Origin: Variovorax sp. CF313
Lineage (GTDB): Bacteria > Pseudomonadota > Gammaproteobacteria > Burkholderiales > Burkholderiaceae_C
DNA: 64,000 nucleotides
Assembly: GCF_000282635.1 (NCBI RefSeq)
Contig: NZ_AKIW01000023.1
Coordinates: 1-64,000, forward strand
Direction of reading: 5' to 3'
The notes under the pieces were generated by a model. That model was not told the DNA's origin. It did no database searches and saw only the letters and a program-made list of their open reading frames with translations. Both the position numbers and the translations under genes were made by a program. Of this stretch, positions 28,338 through 37,623 are shown one piece after another (the first letter of the stretch is position 1; every line of letters begins with the position of its first letter).

Positions 28338-29750
28338 ATGAAAAACCCCCTTCGCCTTGCGGCGGCCGCGGTGCTGCCGCTGACGTTTCCCGCCCTGGCG
28401 ATGGCTGCCGACTTCGACGGCGCCACGCTCTCGCCGCTGTGGGGCGTGCCATTCGCCGGCATCCTGTTGTCGATCGCGCTGTTCCCGCTGCTGGCGCCGG
28501 GCTTCTGGCACCACCACTACGGCAAGGTCTCGGCGGCCTGGGCGCTGGCCTTCCTGCTGCCCCTTGCCGCCACCTTCGGCGTTTCGCTGGCCGGCGCCCA
28601 GCTCGTGCATGCGCTGGTGGAGGAGTACATCCCCTTCATCATCCTGCTCACGGCGCTGTTCACCGTGGCGGGCGGCATCCACATCCGGGGCAACCTGCAT
28701 GGGGCGCCCGGCCTCAACACCGGGCTGCTCGCCATCGGCGCGGTGCTCGCGAGCTTCATGGGAACCACCGGCGCGTCGATGCTGCTGATCCGGCCGCTCA
28801 TTCGTGCCAACGACAACCGCAGGCACCGGGTCCACGTGGTCGTGTTCTTCATCTTCATCGTTTCCAACGTGGGTGGCTCGCTCACGCCGCTGGGCGATCC
28901 GCCGCTGTTCCTCGGCTTCCTGAAGGGCGTCGACTTCTTCTGGACCGCGAAGAACATCCTGCCCGACACGCTCTTCCTCCTGGCCGTGCTGCTCGCGCTG
29001 TTCTACGCCATCGACCGCCACTACTATCGCAAGGAGGGCGTGCTGCCGGTCGACCCGACGCCCGACACGAAGCGCATCGGCTTCGATGGCGCCGTCAACT
29101 TCTGGCTTCTGGGCGGCGTGGTCGCCTTCGTGCTGCTCAGCGGCTTCTGGAAGTCGCCCGTCGGCTTCGACGTCTTCGGCACCCGGGTGGGCCTGCCGGG
29201 CCTGGTGCGCGACGCGGGCCTGGTCGCCATCACGCTGCTCTCGCTGAAGATCACGCCGGCCAAGGTGCATGCCGACAACCAGTTCGAGTGGGGCCCCATG
29301 GCCGAGGTGGCCAAGCTGTTCGTGGGCATCTTCCTGACCATCATCCCGGTGATCGCGATGCTCAAGGCCGGCACGCAGGGGCCGTTCGGCGCCGTCGTCT
29401 CGGCCGTGACGCGCGCCGACGGCCAGCCCGATCCGGCGATGTACTTCTGGGCCACCGGCGTGCTCAGCTCCTTTCTCGACAACGCGCCGACCTACCTGGT
29501 GTTCTTCAACACCGCGGGCGGCGACCCGGCCGCGCTGATGACCACCTATGCCACCACGCTGGCCGCCATCTCGGCTGGCGCCGTGTTCATGGGCGCCAAC
29601 ACCTACATCGGCAACGCACCCAACCTCATGGTCAAGGCCATCGCCGAGAGCCGCGGCGTGCGCATGCCGAGCTTCTTCGGCTACATGGCGTGGTCGGTGG
29701 CCATCCTGGTTCCGCTGTTCGTTCTTTCCACCTTCATCTTCTTTCGCTGA
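28338..29750 (+). CDS. Sodium:proton antiporter-like membrane protein (NhaD / ion transporter superfamily)
   Basis: This 470-residue protein begins with a signal-like hydrophobic segment and has about 12 further helices. The motif SNVGGSLTPLGDPPLFLGFL in the first half is the hallmark of NhaD-like transporters; a related STFxDNAPT-type segment (SSFLDNAPTYLVFFN) occurs in the second half, consistent with the inverted repeat of this superfamily. It likely exchanges Na+ (or a carboxylate) at the inner membrane. It sits between pncB and a 2-hydroxyacid dehydrogenase on the same strand with short gaps. Confidence 0.85.
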   Translation: MKNPLRLAAAAVLPLTFPALAMAADFDGATLSPLWGVPFAGILLSIALFPLLAPGFWHHHYGKVSAAWALAFLLPLAATFGVSLAGAQLVHALVEEYIPFIILLTALFTVAGGIHIRGNLHGAPGLNTGLLAIGAVLASFMGTTGASMLLIRPLIRANDNRRHRVHVVVFFIFIVSNVGGSLTPLGDPPLFLGFLKGVDFFWTAKNILPDTLFLLAVLLALFYAIDRHYYRKEGVLPVDPTPDTKRIGFDGAVNFWLLGGVVAFVLLSGFWKSPVGFDVFGTRVGLPGLVRDAGLVAITLLSLKITPAKVHADNQFEWGPMAEVAKLFVGIFLTIIPVIAMLKAGTQGPFGAVVSAVTRADGQPDPAMYFWATGVLSSFLDNAPTYLVFFNTAGGDPAALMTTYATTLAAISAGAVFMGANTYIGNAPNLMVKAIAESRGVRMPSFFGYMAWSVAILVPLFVLSTFIFFR

Positions 29751-29761
29751 GTGCAAACATC

Positions 29762-30748
29762 ATGAGCAAGCCCAAGATACTGGTCGCGCGCGCGATCTTT
29801 CCCGAAACCATCGAGCGCCTCTCGCAGCACTTCGAGGTCGAGTCGAACCAGTCCGACGAGAGCTGGAGCAAGGAACAGCTGATCGCGAAGCTGCAGGGCA
29901 AGCAGGGCGCCTTCACCACCGGCAGTGAACGCATCGACGCCGCGGTGCTCGATGCCTGCCCCGGCCTGAAGATCTGCGCCAACATGGCGGTGGGCTACAA
30001 CAACTTCGACGTCGACGCGATGGCCGCGCACGGCGTGCTCGGCACCAACGCGCCCGACGTGCTGACCGAGACCACGGCCGACTTCGGCTTTGCGCTGCTG
30101 ATGGCCACGGCGCGCCGCATCACGGAGAGCGAACACTTTCTGCGCGCGGGCAAGTGGCAGAAGTGGAGCTTCGACATGTTCGCCGGCTCCGACATCCACG
30201 GTTCCACGCTCGGCATCATCGGCATGGGCCGCATCGGGCAGGGCATCGCGAAGCGCGGTGCGCACGGCTTCGGCATGAAGGTGGTCTATCACAACCGCTC
30301 CAGGCTCGACGCCGCGCTCGAGGCCGAATGCAAGGCCAGCTACCTGAGCAAGGAGGAGTTGCTCAGGACGGCGGACCACGTGGTGCTTGTGGTGCCTTAT
30401 TCGCCGGCCTCGCACCACACGATCGGCGCGGCCGAGATCGCGCTGATGAAGCCGACCGCCACGCTCGTCAACATCGCGCGCGGCGGCATCGTCGACGACG
30501 CGGCATTGGCCGTGGCCTTGCGCGAGAAACGCATCGCTGCCGCGGGCCTCGACGTGTTCGAGGGCGAGCCCAAGGTGCACCCCGACCTGCTGACCGTGCC
30601 CAATGTGGTGCTGACGCCGCACATCGCCAGCGCCACCGTACCCACGCGCCGCGCCATGGCCGACCTTGCGGCGGACAACCTCATCGCGTACTTCGGCGGC
30701 AAGGGACCGCTGACGCCCGTGACGCCCGTTCCTTCGGCAAGCAAATAG
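29762..30748 (+). CDS. D-2-hydroxyacid dehydrogenase (glyoxylate/hydroxypyruvate reductase type)
   Basis: This 328-residue NAD(P)H-dependent enzyme reduces 2-oxoacids such as glyoxylate, hydroxypyruvate or 2-ketogluconate. It has the Rossmann motif GIIGMGRIGQGIAKR and the catalytic residues Arg (NIARGGIVDD), Glu (LDVFEGEP) and His (LTPHIASAT). The NADxLTETTADF-like segment (NAPDVLTETTADFGFALLMA) is typical of the GhrB group. It starts 11 bp after the antiporter gene. Confidence 0.9.
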   Translation: MSKPKILVARAIFPETIERLSQHFEVESNQSDESWSKEQLIAKLQGKQGAFTTGSERIDAAVLDACPGLKICANMAVGYNNFDVDAMAAHGVLGTNAPDVLTETTADFGFALLMATARRITESEHFLRAGKWQKWSFDMFAGSDIHGSTLGIIGMGRIGQGIAKRGAHGFGMKVVYHNRSRLDAALEAECKASYLSKEELLRTADHVVLVVPYSPASHHTIGAAEIALMKPTATLVNIARGGIVDDAALAVALREKRIAAAGLDVFEGEPKVHPDLLTVPNVVLTPHIASATVPTRRAMADLAADNLIAYFGGKGPLTPVTPVPSASK

Positions 30749-30768
30749 GCAGAGGCAGTACCGCAACC

Positions 30769-32136
30769 TTGGACACCTCGCTGATCCTCATCGGACTGGC
30801 CGTACTCGCGGTCGTCCAGCTCGTGCTGGTGATCTGGCTGCTGGCCCGCCGGCAGCCCTCGTCCGACCACGGCGACGTCCTGCGCGTGCTGGCCGCCCTG
30901 GGCTCGGCCAACGAACGCACCGAGCGCGAACTGCGCCACGACATCGGCGAAAGCTCGCGCGGCGTGCGGCAGGAAACCGCGCAGGCCTTCGCCACTTTCC
31001 AGCAGGCGCTGGTGCAGCAGGGCGCCGAAGCCACGCGCACGCAGAATGCGCAGCTCGACGCGTTCTCCCTGCAGCTCGCGTCCTTGCAGAAGACGTTGGC
31101 TGACACGCTCAGCACGCAGCTGCAGGGTTTGAGCGAATCGAATGCGCGCCGCCTGTCCGAAGTGCGCGCGACCATGGAAACGCAGCTCGCGCAGCTGCAG
31201 CAGACCAACGCCGTCAAGCTCGACGAGATGCGCAAGACGGTCGACGAGAAGCTGCAGAGCACGCTCGAGGCGCGCCTCGGCGAAAGCTTCAAGCAGGTGG
31301 CCGACCGGCTCGAACAGGTGCACAAGGGACTCGGCGAAATGCAGACGCTGGCCGTGGGCGTGGGCAGCCTGCAGCGCGTGCTGACCAACGTGAAGACACG
31401 CGGCGTGTTCGGCGAAGTGCAGCTCGAGGCGCTGCTCGAACAGGTGCTCACGCCCGACCAGTACGCCAAGCAGATCGAGACCAAGCCGCGCAGCGGGCAG
31501 CGTGTCGATTTCGCGATCCGCTTTCCGGGGCGGGGCGAGGACGGTGCGCCGGTGTGGCTGCCCATCGACGCCAAGTTCCCGCGCGACGACTACGAGCGGC
31601 TCATCGACGCGCACGAACGCGCCGATGCCGTGGGTGCCGACCTGGCGGCCAAGGCGCTCGAAGCGCGCATCCGCACCGAGGCCAGGTCGATCGCCGACAA
31701 CTACCTCGCCGCGCCGCACACCACCGATTTCGCCATCCTCTTCCTCCCGGTCGAGAGCCTCTATGCCGAGGTGCTGCGCCGGCCGGGCCTGATGGATGCC
31801 ATCCAGCGCCAGCACCGCGTGACGCTAGCGGGCCCGACCACCTTGCTCGCGATGCTCAACAGCCTGCACATGGGCTTTCGCACGCTGGCGCTGGAGCAGC
31901 AGGCCTCCGAAGTCTGGAAGGTGCTGGGCGCAGTGAAGACCGAGTTCGAGCGTTACGGCGAATGGGTCGCGCGCGTCAAGGAGCAGGTGGCCAAGGCTTC
32001 CGACACGCTCGACAAGGCCGACACGCGCGCCAAGCAGATGCGCCTGGCGCTGCGCAAGGTGGAGGCGCTGCCCGAGGCGCAGTCGCAGGCGCTTCTGCCG
32101 CCCACCGCCGACAGCGAGGCCGAAGACACCCCGTGA
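30769..32136 (+). CDS. rmuC: DNA recombination protein RmuC
   Basis: This 455-residue protein has an N-terminal membrane helix (about residues 5-24), a long coiled coil (about 50-190, rich in Gln, Leu and Thr) and the C-terminal RmuC nuclease-like domain with LPIDAKFPRDDYERL and DFAILFLPVESLYAEVL. RmuC limits inversions at short repeats; its biochemical activity is unproven. I place the start at a TTG (30769), because no ATG precedes the membrane helix; an AGAGG lies 13 nt upstream, so the start is somewhat uncertain. Its stop overlaps the GTG of the next gene. Confidence 0.85.
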   Translation: MDTSLILIGLAVLAVVQLVLVIWLLARRQPSSDHGDVLRVLAALGSANERTERELRHDIGESSRGVRQETAQAFATFQQALVQQGAEATRTQNAQLDAFSLQLASLQKTLADTLSTQLQGLSESNARRLSEVRATMETQLAQLQQTNAVKLDEMRKTVDEKLQSTLEARLGESFKQVADRLEQVHKGLGEMQTLAVGVGSLQRVLTNVKTRGVFGEVQLEALLEQVLTPDQYAKQIETKPRSGQRVDFAIRFPGRGEDGAPVWLPIDAKFPRDDYERLIDAHERADAVGADLAAKALEARIRTEARSIADNYLAAPHTTDFAILFLPVESLYAEVLRRPGLMDAIQRQHRVTLAGPTTLLAMLNSLHMGFRTLALEQQASEVWKVLGAVKTEFERYGEWVARVKEQVAKASDTLDKADTRAKQMRLALRKVEALPEAQSQALLPPTADSEAEDTP

Positions 32137-33296
32137 AAGGTTCCGAACTGCTGCGCGTGATCGGTGCCCAGGTGTGCCTGCACGCGACCATGGCCGGCAT
32201 GCGGCTCGCCACGCCGCTGCTGGCGCTGCAGCAGGGCTACAGCGCCGCGGCGGTCGGCCTGCTGATCTCGCTGTTTGCGCTGACGCAGGTCTTCCTTGCA
32301 TTGCCTGCCGGACGCTTTGCCGATCGCTACGGTTTCAAGCGGCCGCTGTGGCTGTCGGTCATTGCGGCGGTCGTCGGTGCGGGGCTCGTGGTGATCTTTC
32401 CGATCTTTCCGGTGATGTGCATTGCCGCCCTGCTGACAGGCGGCGCCACGGGCGCGACGGTCATCGCACTGCAGCGGCACGTCGGCCGCTCGGCCACTGA
32501 CGCGACGCAGCTCAAGCGCGTGTTCAGCTGGCTCGCCATCGCGCCGGCCGTGGCCAATTTCGTCGGGCCCTTCCTGGCCGGCATGCTGATCGACCATGCA
32601 GGCCGCTCGCCCGCGGACATGCTTGCGTTCCGCATCTGCTTCGCGGTGATGGCGGCGCTGCCCATCCTCTGCTGGATGCTCGCGCGCGGCGCGCACGAGC
32701 CACCGCCCGCCGCGCCCGTGCCGGGCGCCACGCCGACCCGCGCCTGGGACCTGCTGCGCGAACCGATGTTCCGCCGCCTGCTGTTCGTGAACTGGCTGCA
32801 GTCGTCGAGCTGGGACGTGCACGCCTTCGTGCTGCCGGTGCTGGGGCACGACCGGGGCATCAGCGCCTCGGTGATCGGCTCGATCCTCGGCGCCTTCGCG
32901 ATCGCGGCGGCGGTCGTTCGCGTGGTGCTGCCGGTGATCGCCTCGCGCGCTTCGGAGCGCAGCGTGATCCTCAGTTCCACGGCGGTCACTGCGATGGTGT
33001 TCGCGGTCTATCCGCTGCTGGACTCGGCGCTGAGCATGGGAGTGTGCTCGGTGGTGCTCGGCTTCGCGCTGGGCGCGGTGCAGCCGATGGTGATGAGCAT
33101 GCTCCACCAGATCACGCCGCACACCCGCCACGGCGAGGCGCTGGGCCTGCGGCTCATGACCATCAACGCGTCGAGCGTGGCGATGCCAATGCTGTTCGGC
33201 TCGCTCGGTGCACTGATCGGCATCGGCGGCGTGTTCTGGGTAGTGGGAGGCGTGGTGGCGCTCGGCGCGCGCGCCACCTGGGGCCTCAAGGTCTAG
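32133..33296 (+). CDS. MFS transporter
   Basis: This 387-residue protein has 12 predicted transmembrane helices, with the MFS motif A in LPAGRFADRYGFKRPLWLSV. The start is a GTG at 32133 overlapping the rmuC stop (GTGA), implying translational coupling. No closer family assignment is possible; the substrate is unknown. The stop overlaps the convergent LOG-family gene by 4 bp. Confidence 0.85.
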   Translation: MKGSELLRVIGAQVCLHATMAGMRLATPLLALQQGYSAAAVGLLISLFALTQVFLALPAGRFADRYGFKRPLWLSVIAAVVGAGLVVIFPIFPVMCIAALLTGGATGATVIALQRHVGRSATDATQLKRVFSWLAIAPAVANFVGPFLAGMLIDHAGRSPADMLAFRICFAVMAALPILCWMLARGAHEPPPAAPVPGATPTRAWDLLREPMFRRLLFVNWLQSSSWDVHAFVLPVLGHDRGISASVIGSILGAFAIAAAVVRVVLPVIASRASERSVILSSTAVTAMVFAVYPLLDSALSMGVCSVVLGFALGAVQPMVMSMLHQITPHTRHGEALGLRLMTINASSVAMPMLFGSLGALIGIGGVFWVVGGVVALGARATWGLKV

Positions 33297-34156
33297 AGCT
33301 TGTAGAAGCGCTTGATCGCGCTCCATGCGTCTTCGGGCGCGTCGACGTATTCGAAGAGCTTCACGTCGCCCGGCGAGATCACGCCTTCGTCGACCAGAAA
33401 GTCGAAATCGATCAGCCGCTTCCAGTAGTCCGAGCCGAACAGCACGATCGGCACCGGCTTCGACTTCTTCGTCTGCACCAGCGTGATCACCTCGAACAGC
33501 TCGTCGAGCGTGCCGAAGCCGCCCGGAAACGCCACCAGCGCCTTCGCACGCATCATGAAATGCATCTTGCGGATGGCGAAGTAATGGAACTTGAAGCTCA
33601 GTGCCGGCGTGACGTAGGGGTTGGCCTCTTCTTCCATCGGCAGCGCGATGGCCAGGCCGACCGAGAGGCCGCCGCCTTCGTGCGCGCCGCGGTTGGCCGC
33701 CTGCATGATGCCGGGGCCGCCGCCGGTGCAGACGAAGAGCTTGTCCTGCGGTTCCTTGTCGTTGCTGTACTGCGCGACCATCTTGCCGAAGGCGCGCGCC
33801 TTCTCGTAGTAGTGCGAATTGCGCGCCAGCCGGCGCCAGCGCTCGGATGCCGCGGCGTCGCCAGCGGCGTCGGCCTGCGCGATCATGGCGGAGGCGTCTT
33901 CCTCGCTGCGAAAGCGTGCGCTGCCGAACACCACCACCGTGTTCTCGATGCCATGGGCGCGCTGCTCGAGATCGGGCTTCATCAGCTCGAGCTGCATGCG
34001 GATGCCGCGCGTCTCGCGGCGCAGCAGGAACTCGGGGTCGGCGAAGGCGATGCGCGAGGGATCGGGGTCGAGCGGCAGGCCCTTGTCCGCATGGGACTGG
34101 AGCGTGGCCCAGGCATCGGCCAGGCGTTTGTCGTGAATGTTGTGCGTGTTGTTCAT
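33293..34156 (-). CDS. LOG-family (TIGR00730) Rossmann-fold protein, nucleotide 5'-monophosphate phosphoribohydrolase
   Basis: This 287-residue protein belongs to the LONELY GUY family, which cleaves the N-glycosidic bond of nucleoside monophosphates, in plants those of cytokinins. The conserved motifs are VVVFGSARF, TGGGPGIMQAANRGAHEGGG and PGGFGTLDELFEVITLVQ, which contains the PGGxGTxxE catalytic and nucleotide-binding site. It has an N-terminal extension of about 70 residues compared with the short LOG proteins, as in type II members. The physiological substrate in this organism is unknown. Confidence 0.87.
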   Translation of the reverse strand: MNNTHNIHDKRLADAWATLQSHADKGLPLDPDPSRIAFADPEFLLRRETRGIRMQLELMKPDLEQRAHGIENTVVVFGSARFRSEEDASAMIAQADAAGDAAASERWRRLARNSHYYEKARAFGKMVAQYSNDKEPQDKLFVCTGGGPGIMQAANRGAHEGGGLSVGLAIALPMEEEANPYVTPALSFKFHYFAIRKMHFMMRAKALVAFPGGFGTLDELFEVITLVQTKKSKPVPIVLFGSDYWKRLIDFDFLVDEGVISPGDVKLFEYVDAPEDAWSAIKRFYKL

Positions 34157-34218
34157 GAGGAAACCAGACGGAAGGACCTTGGGAGATTGTGCAGCGTTGC
34201 AACTGCCATGCCCATCAA

Positions 34219-34246
34219 CAAAAAAAGCTCCTTGCGGAGCTTTTTT
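34219..34246. terminator. Bidirectional Rho-independent terminator after efp
   Basis: A perfect stem AAAAAAGCTCC / GGAGCTTTTTT with a TTGC loop lies 30 bp after the efp stop codon. On the minus strand it ends efp; its symmetry lets it work in both directions. Confidence 0.85.
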
Positions 34247-34275
34247 CGAGGGTGGCGGTCAGCCGGGAAGGAGGC

Positions 34276-34830
34276 TCAGACGCGCTTGCGGTATTCGCCG
34301 GTGCGCGTGTCGATTTCGATCTTGTCGCCTTGCGACACGAAGAGGGGCACGGGCACTTCGAAGCCGGTGGCGATCTTGGCGGGCTTGAGCACCTTGCCCG
34401 AGGTATCGCCCTTGACGGCGGGTTCGGTCCAGGTGATTTCGCGCTCGACGCTGGTCGGCAGTTCGACCGAGATGGCCTTGCCGTCGTAGAACACCACTTC
34501 GACGGCCATGCCGTCTTCGAGGTAGTTCAGGGCGTCGCCCATGTTTTCGGCTTCGACTTCGTACTGGTTGTAGTCGGCGTCCATGCAGACGTACATCGGG
34601 TCGGCGAAGTAGGAGTAGGTGCAATCCTTCTTCTCGAGCACGATCTGGTCGATCTTGTCGTCGGCCTTGAAGACCACTTCGGTGTTGAAGTTGGCGATCA
34701 GGCTTTTCATCTTCATGCGCACGGTGGCGGAGTTGCGGCCGCCGCGGCTGTATTCGGTCTTGAGGACGACCATCGGGTCCTTGCCGTGCATGATGACGTT
34801 GCCGGCGCGGATTTCTTGAGCGATTTTCAT
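34276..34830 (-). CDS. efp: Translation elongation factor P (Arg32 type)
   Basis: This 184-residue protein rescues ribosomes stalled at proline stretches. The modification loop reads [10 protein letters not shown], with Arg at position 32 instead of the Lys used in E. coli, so it belongs to the EarP branch in which Arg32 is rhamnosylated. The earP gene lies just upstream on the same strand (153-bp gap), giving the known enzyme-substrate pair. The start at 34830 ([20 protein letters not shown]) is the conserved one. A strong terminator follows. Confidence 0.95.
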   Translation of the reverse strand: MKIAQEIRAGNVIMHGKDPMVVLKTEYSRGGRNSATVRMKMKSLIANFNTEVVFKADDKIDQIVLEKKDCTYSYFADPMYVCMDADYNQYEVEAENMGDALNYLEDGMAVEVVFYDGKAISVELPTSVEREITWTEPAVKGDTSGKVLKPAKIATGFEVPVPLFVSQGDKIEIDTRTGEYRKRV

Positions 34831-34983
34831 AACAGGGTCTCTGGATGTTGGCCGCTCGGTGCACGGGGCTGCCGGCGACGCTTGCCGGCATTGTTGGCCC
34901 CGCGGTACAGGTCCCGCGGCAGGTTTAGCGGAGAGCATCTCGAATCGTTGAGATCCGGGCCGAAATCCGCAAAGCCCGCTATT

Positions 34984-36072
34984 TTAGCTTTTTTGGCCGA
35001 TCAGTTTCCGCAGTTGCGTGACCAGATCGTCCTGGGCGAGCAGCCGCGTGCGGGCGTCCAGTGCTGTTTCGAGCCACGGGCCCTGTGTTTCAGGCAGTGG
35101 CAGGGCACCGTCGACGAAGCCGTTCCAGGCGTGGTGGAAAAGCCGCAGCGAGGGCGGGGCGCCGAGCCAGTCCAGCCAGGCGTTCAGCTTGACGTGGTGG
35201 GCATCGTCGTCCTGCGGGTAGATCTGCCAGACCAGCGGCGCGCCGGCCCAGAGGGCGCGCACCAGCGAATCCTCGCCGCGCACGAAATTCAACTCGCAGG
35301 CCCAGAGCAGGTGATCGAAATCGGGCTGCGTGAGATAGGGGAGGTATGAAATTGATAGCGCACCGCGCCCGTGGGTCGATGGGGCGCCCCCAAAACAAGC
35401 CTGGACTGCCTGGGTGGCGCGGCCCGCCGTCACCAGCAGGCGCGTGGGTTCGGGGCCTTCCGCCAGCCGGGCGAGCAAGGCGGCCAGTGCAGGCGGCTCG
35501 TAGCAGAAGAGGGAGAGCAGGCGTTCGTCGGCTCGCCACGGGATCTGCCGTTCGGCCAGCCACTGCACCCGGTCGAAGCGCGCCCGGCGTTCCATCAGGT
35601 CGGGCTCGCGCAGCAGCCCGCCCGTGGCTGGCGTGAAGCCTGGATAGAAGAAGCGCTTGGTCAACCCGGCGCCGGGACCCCTGAACACCGGCGACGGCAG
35701 CCCATGCAGCCGCTCCACGTACGGTTCGGCCGACAGGTATTCGAGGTTGATCCACGCACTGCCCGGCCCTTCGGCGAAACGGGCGATCGATTCCGGCGCC
35801 GGCTCGCAGCCGAAGGCTTCTATCAATACGTCGGGCGCCGGCCCCGCTACGGCAGCCTGAAGCGCAGCGGCGTCGAGCCAGTCGATCACCTCCACGCCGT
35901 CGCGACCAGTGCGAGCCTCGGGCGCCATCCAGCGCAGCGCCGCCGCATCGTCGATCCACAGCCGCACGCGTTCGCCGAGCGCGGCCAGCTGGCGGGCCAG
36001 CCGCCAGCAGACGCCGAGGTCGCCGTGGTTGTCGATGACCTTGCAGAAGATGTCCCATTGCCTCGATTGCAT
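34984..36072 (-). CDS. earP: EF-P arginine rhamnosyltransferase EarP
   Basis: This 362-residue GT-B glycosyltransferase attaches rhamnose from dTDP-rhamnose to Arg32 of EF-P. Its start WDIFCKVIDNHGDLGVCWRL contains the DNHGD motif whose Asp residues are needed for catalysis in characterised EarP enzymes. Near the C-terminus, the NFVRGEDSLVRALWAGAP segment fits the nucleotide-sugar site. The adjacent Arg32-type efp supports the assignment strongly. Confidence 0.94.
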   Translation of the reverse strand: MQSRQWDIFCKVIDNHGDLGVCWRLARQLAALGERVRLWIDDAAALRWMAPEARTGRDGVEVIDWLDAAALQAAVAGPAPDVLIEAFGCEPAPESIARFAEGPGSAWINLEYLSAEPYVERLHGLPSPVFRGPGAGLTKRFFYPGFTPATGGLLREPDLMERRARFDRVQWLAERQIPWRADERLLSLFCYEPPALAALLARLAEGPEPTRLLVTAGRATQAVQACFGGAPSTHGRGALSISYLPYLTQPDFDHLLWACELNFVRGEDSLVRALWAGAPLVWQIYPQDDDAHHVKLNAWLDWLGAPPSLRLFHHAWNGFVDGALPLPETQGPWLETALDARTRLLAQDDLVTQLRKLIGQKS

Positions 36073-36147
36073 GGGCGCGAGTGTGCCCGTGTTCGCGGGC
36101 GGTGCTTGCTATGCTGTCCGGCACAACCACCACCGGAGAGAGAACCC

Positions 36148-37572
36148 ATGAGGATGAAGACCTTCCGTGTCGCGAGAACCGTGCTCGCCGCCTCGCTGGC
36201 CCTGTGCGGCATGACCGCTGCCATGGCGCAGACGCAGACCCCGCCGGCCCTCACGCCGCAGCAGCAGCGCTTTCACGACATCTACAAGGAGTTGATCGAG
36301 ATCAACACCAGCCATTCGGTGGGCGACAACACGGTGGCCGCGCGCGCCATGGAAAAGCGCTTGATCGAATCGGGCTTCGCGCCCGGCGACATCCAGATCT
36401 TCGAACCCTTCCCGAAGAAGGGTAACCTGGTGCTGCGCTTCAAGGGCGACGGCAGCAAGAAGCCGCTGCTGCTGCTGGCCCACATCGACGTGGTCGAGGC
36501 CCGGCGCGAAGACTGGAAGACCGACCCCTTCAAGCTGCAGGAAACCGGCGGCTACTTCACCGCGCGCGGCGCCATCGACGACAAGGCGATGGCCTCGGCG
36601 CTGGTCTCGGTGATGGGGCAGCTGAAGCAGGAGGGCTTCAAGCCCAAGCGCGACATCATCCTGGCGCTGACGGCCGACGAAGAGCGCGGCGATGCGCTCA
36701 GCAACGGCGCCTTCTGGCTCATCAACAACAAGCCCGAGCTCCTGCAGGCGGAGTTCGGCATCAACGAAGGCGGCGGCGGCGAGCTGCGCGGCGGCAAGCC
36801 CAACCTGCACCGCATGCAGGTGGCCGAGAAGATGTACACCACCTACATGCTGGAGGCGCGCGACGTGGGTGGCCACAGCTCGGTGCCGACCAAGACCAAC
36901 CCGATCTATGCGCTGTCCGCCGGCCTGGAACGGCTGGGCAACTTCAGCTTTCCGGTGAAGCTCGCGGAGGTCACGAAGACTTACTTCGCGCGCAGCGCAC
37001 CGTTCGCCACCGGCCAACTGGCCGACGACATGCGCGCGGTAGGCGCGGGCAACCCCGACGCAGCGGTCATCGAGCGCATGTCGGCCAACCCGGCCTACAG
37101 CGCGCAGTTCCGCACCACCTGCGTCGCGACGATGGTGCAGGCCGGCCATGCCGAGAACGCGCTGCCGCAATCGGCCAAGGCCACGGTCAACTGCCGCATC
37201 CTGCCGCACGACGATCCCGAGGAAGTGGAGCGCCTGCTGACCCAGGCGGTCGGCAACGACAAGATCGTGGTGCGCAACATGGGCAAGCCGCTGCGCAGCC
37301 CGGCGTCGCCGCTGAACGGCGACCTTGTGAAGACCGTGGAGTCGCTCACGCAGCAGATGTGGCCCGGCGTGCCCGTGGTGCCTGCGATGAGCACAGGCGC
37401 CACCGACAGCCGCTTCATGCGCAACGCGGGCATTCCGATGTACGGCGTGAGCGGCATTTTCCTGGAGCCGTCCGATGCGCGCGCGCACGGGCTCGACGAG
37501 CGCATCGAGATCCAGCGGCTTTATGACGGCCGCGAGTTCCTGTACCGGCTGGTGTCGGAGCTGGCGAAGTAG
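36148..37572 (+). CDS. Periplasmic M20-family metallopeptidase
   Basis: This 474-residue hydrolase has a signal peptide (cleavage near AAMAQT). The M20 zinc ligands are visible: His in LLLLAHIDVVEA, Asp in AIDDKAMAS, the Glu-Glu catalytic/ligand pair in LTADEERGD, and a late His in DARAHGLDERI. A dimerisation (lid) domain lies at about residues 220-340. Members act as carboxypeptidases or aminoacylases; the substrate is not evident. The start at 36148 follows GGAGAG by 8 nt. It diverges from earP and converges with ggt. Confidence 0.88.
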   Translation: MRMKTFRVARTVLAASLALCGMTAAMAQTQTPPALTPQQQRFHDIYKELIEINTSHSVGDNTVAARAMEKRLIESGFAPGDIQIFEPFPKKGNLVLRFKGDGSKKPLLLLAHIDVVEARREDWKTDPFKLQETGGYFTARGAIDDKAMASALVSVMGQLKQEGFKPKRDIILALTADEERGDALSNGAFWLINNKPELLQAEFGINEGGGGELRGGKPNLHRMQVAEKMYTTYMLEARDVGGHSSVPTKTNPIYALSAGLERLGNFSFPVKLAEVTKTYFARSAPFATGQLADDMRAVGAGNPDAAVIERMSANPAYSAQFRTTCVATMVQAGHAENALPQSAKATVNCRILPHDDPEEVERLLTQAVGNDKIVVRNMGKPLRSPASPLNGDLVKTVESLTQQMWPGVPVVPAMSTGATDSRFMRNAGIPMYGVSGIFLEPSDARAHGLDERIEIQRLYDGREFLYRLVSELAK

Positions 37573-37623
37573 GCGCGCCGATGAGCGGCGCCTGCGAGCA
37601 CCACTTCGTCCAGGCCAACGCCC

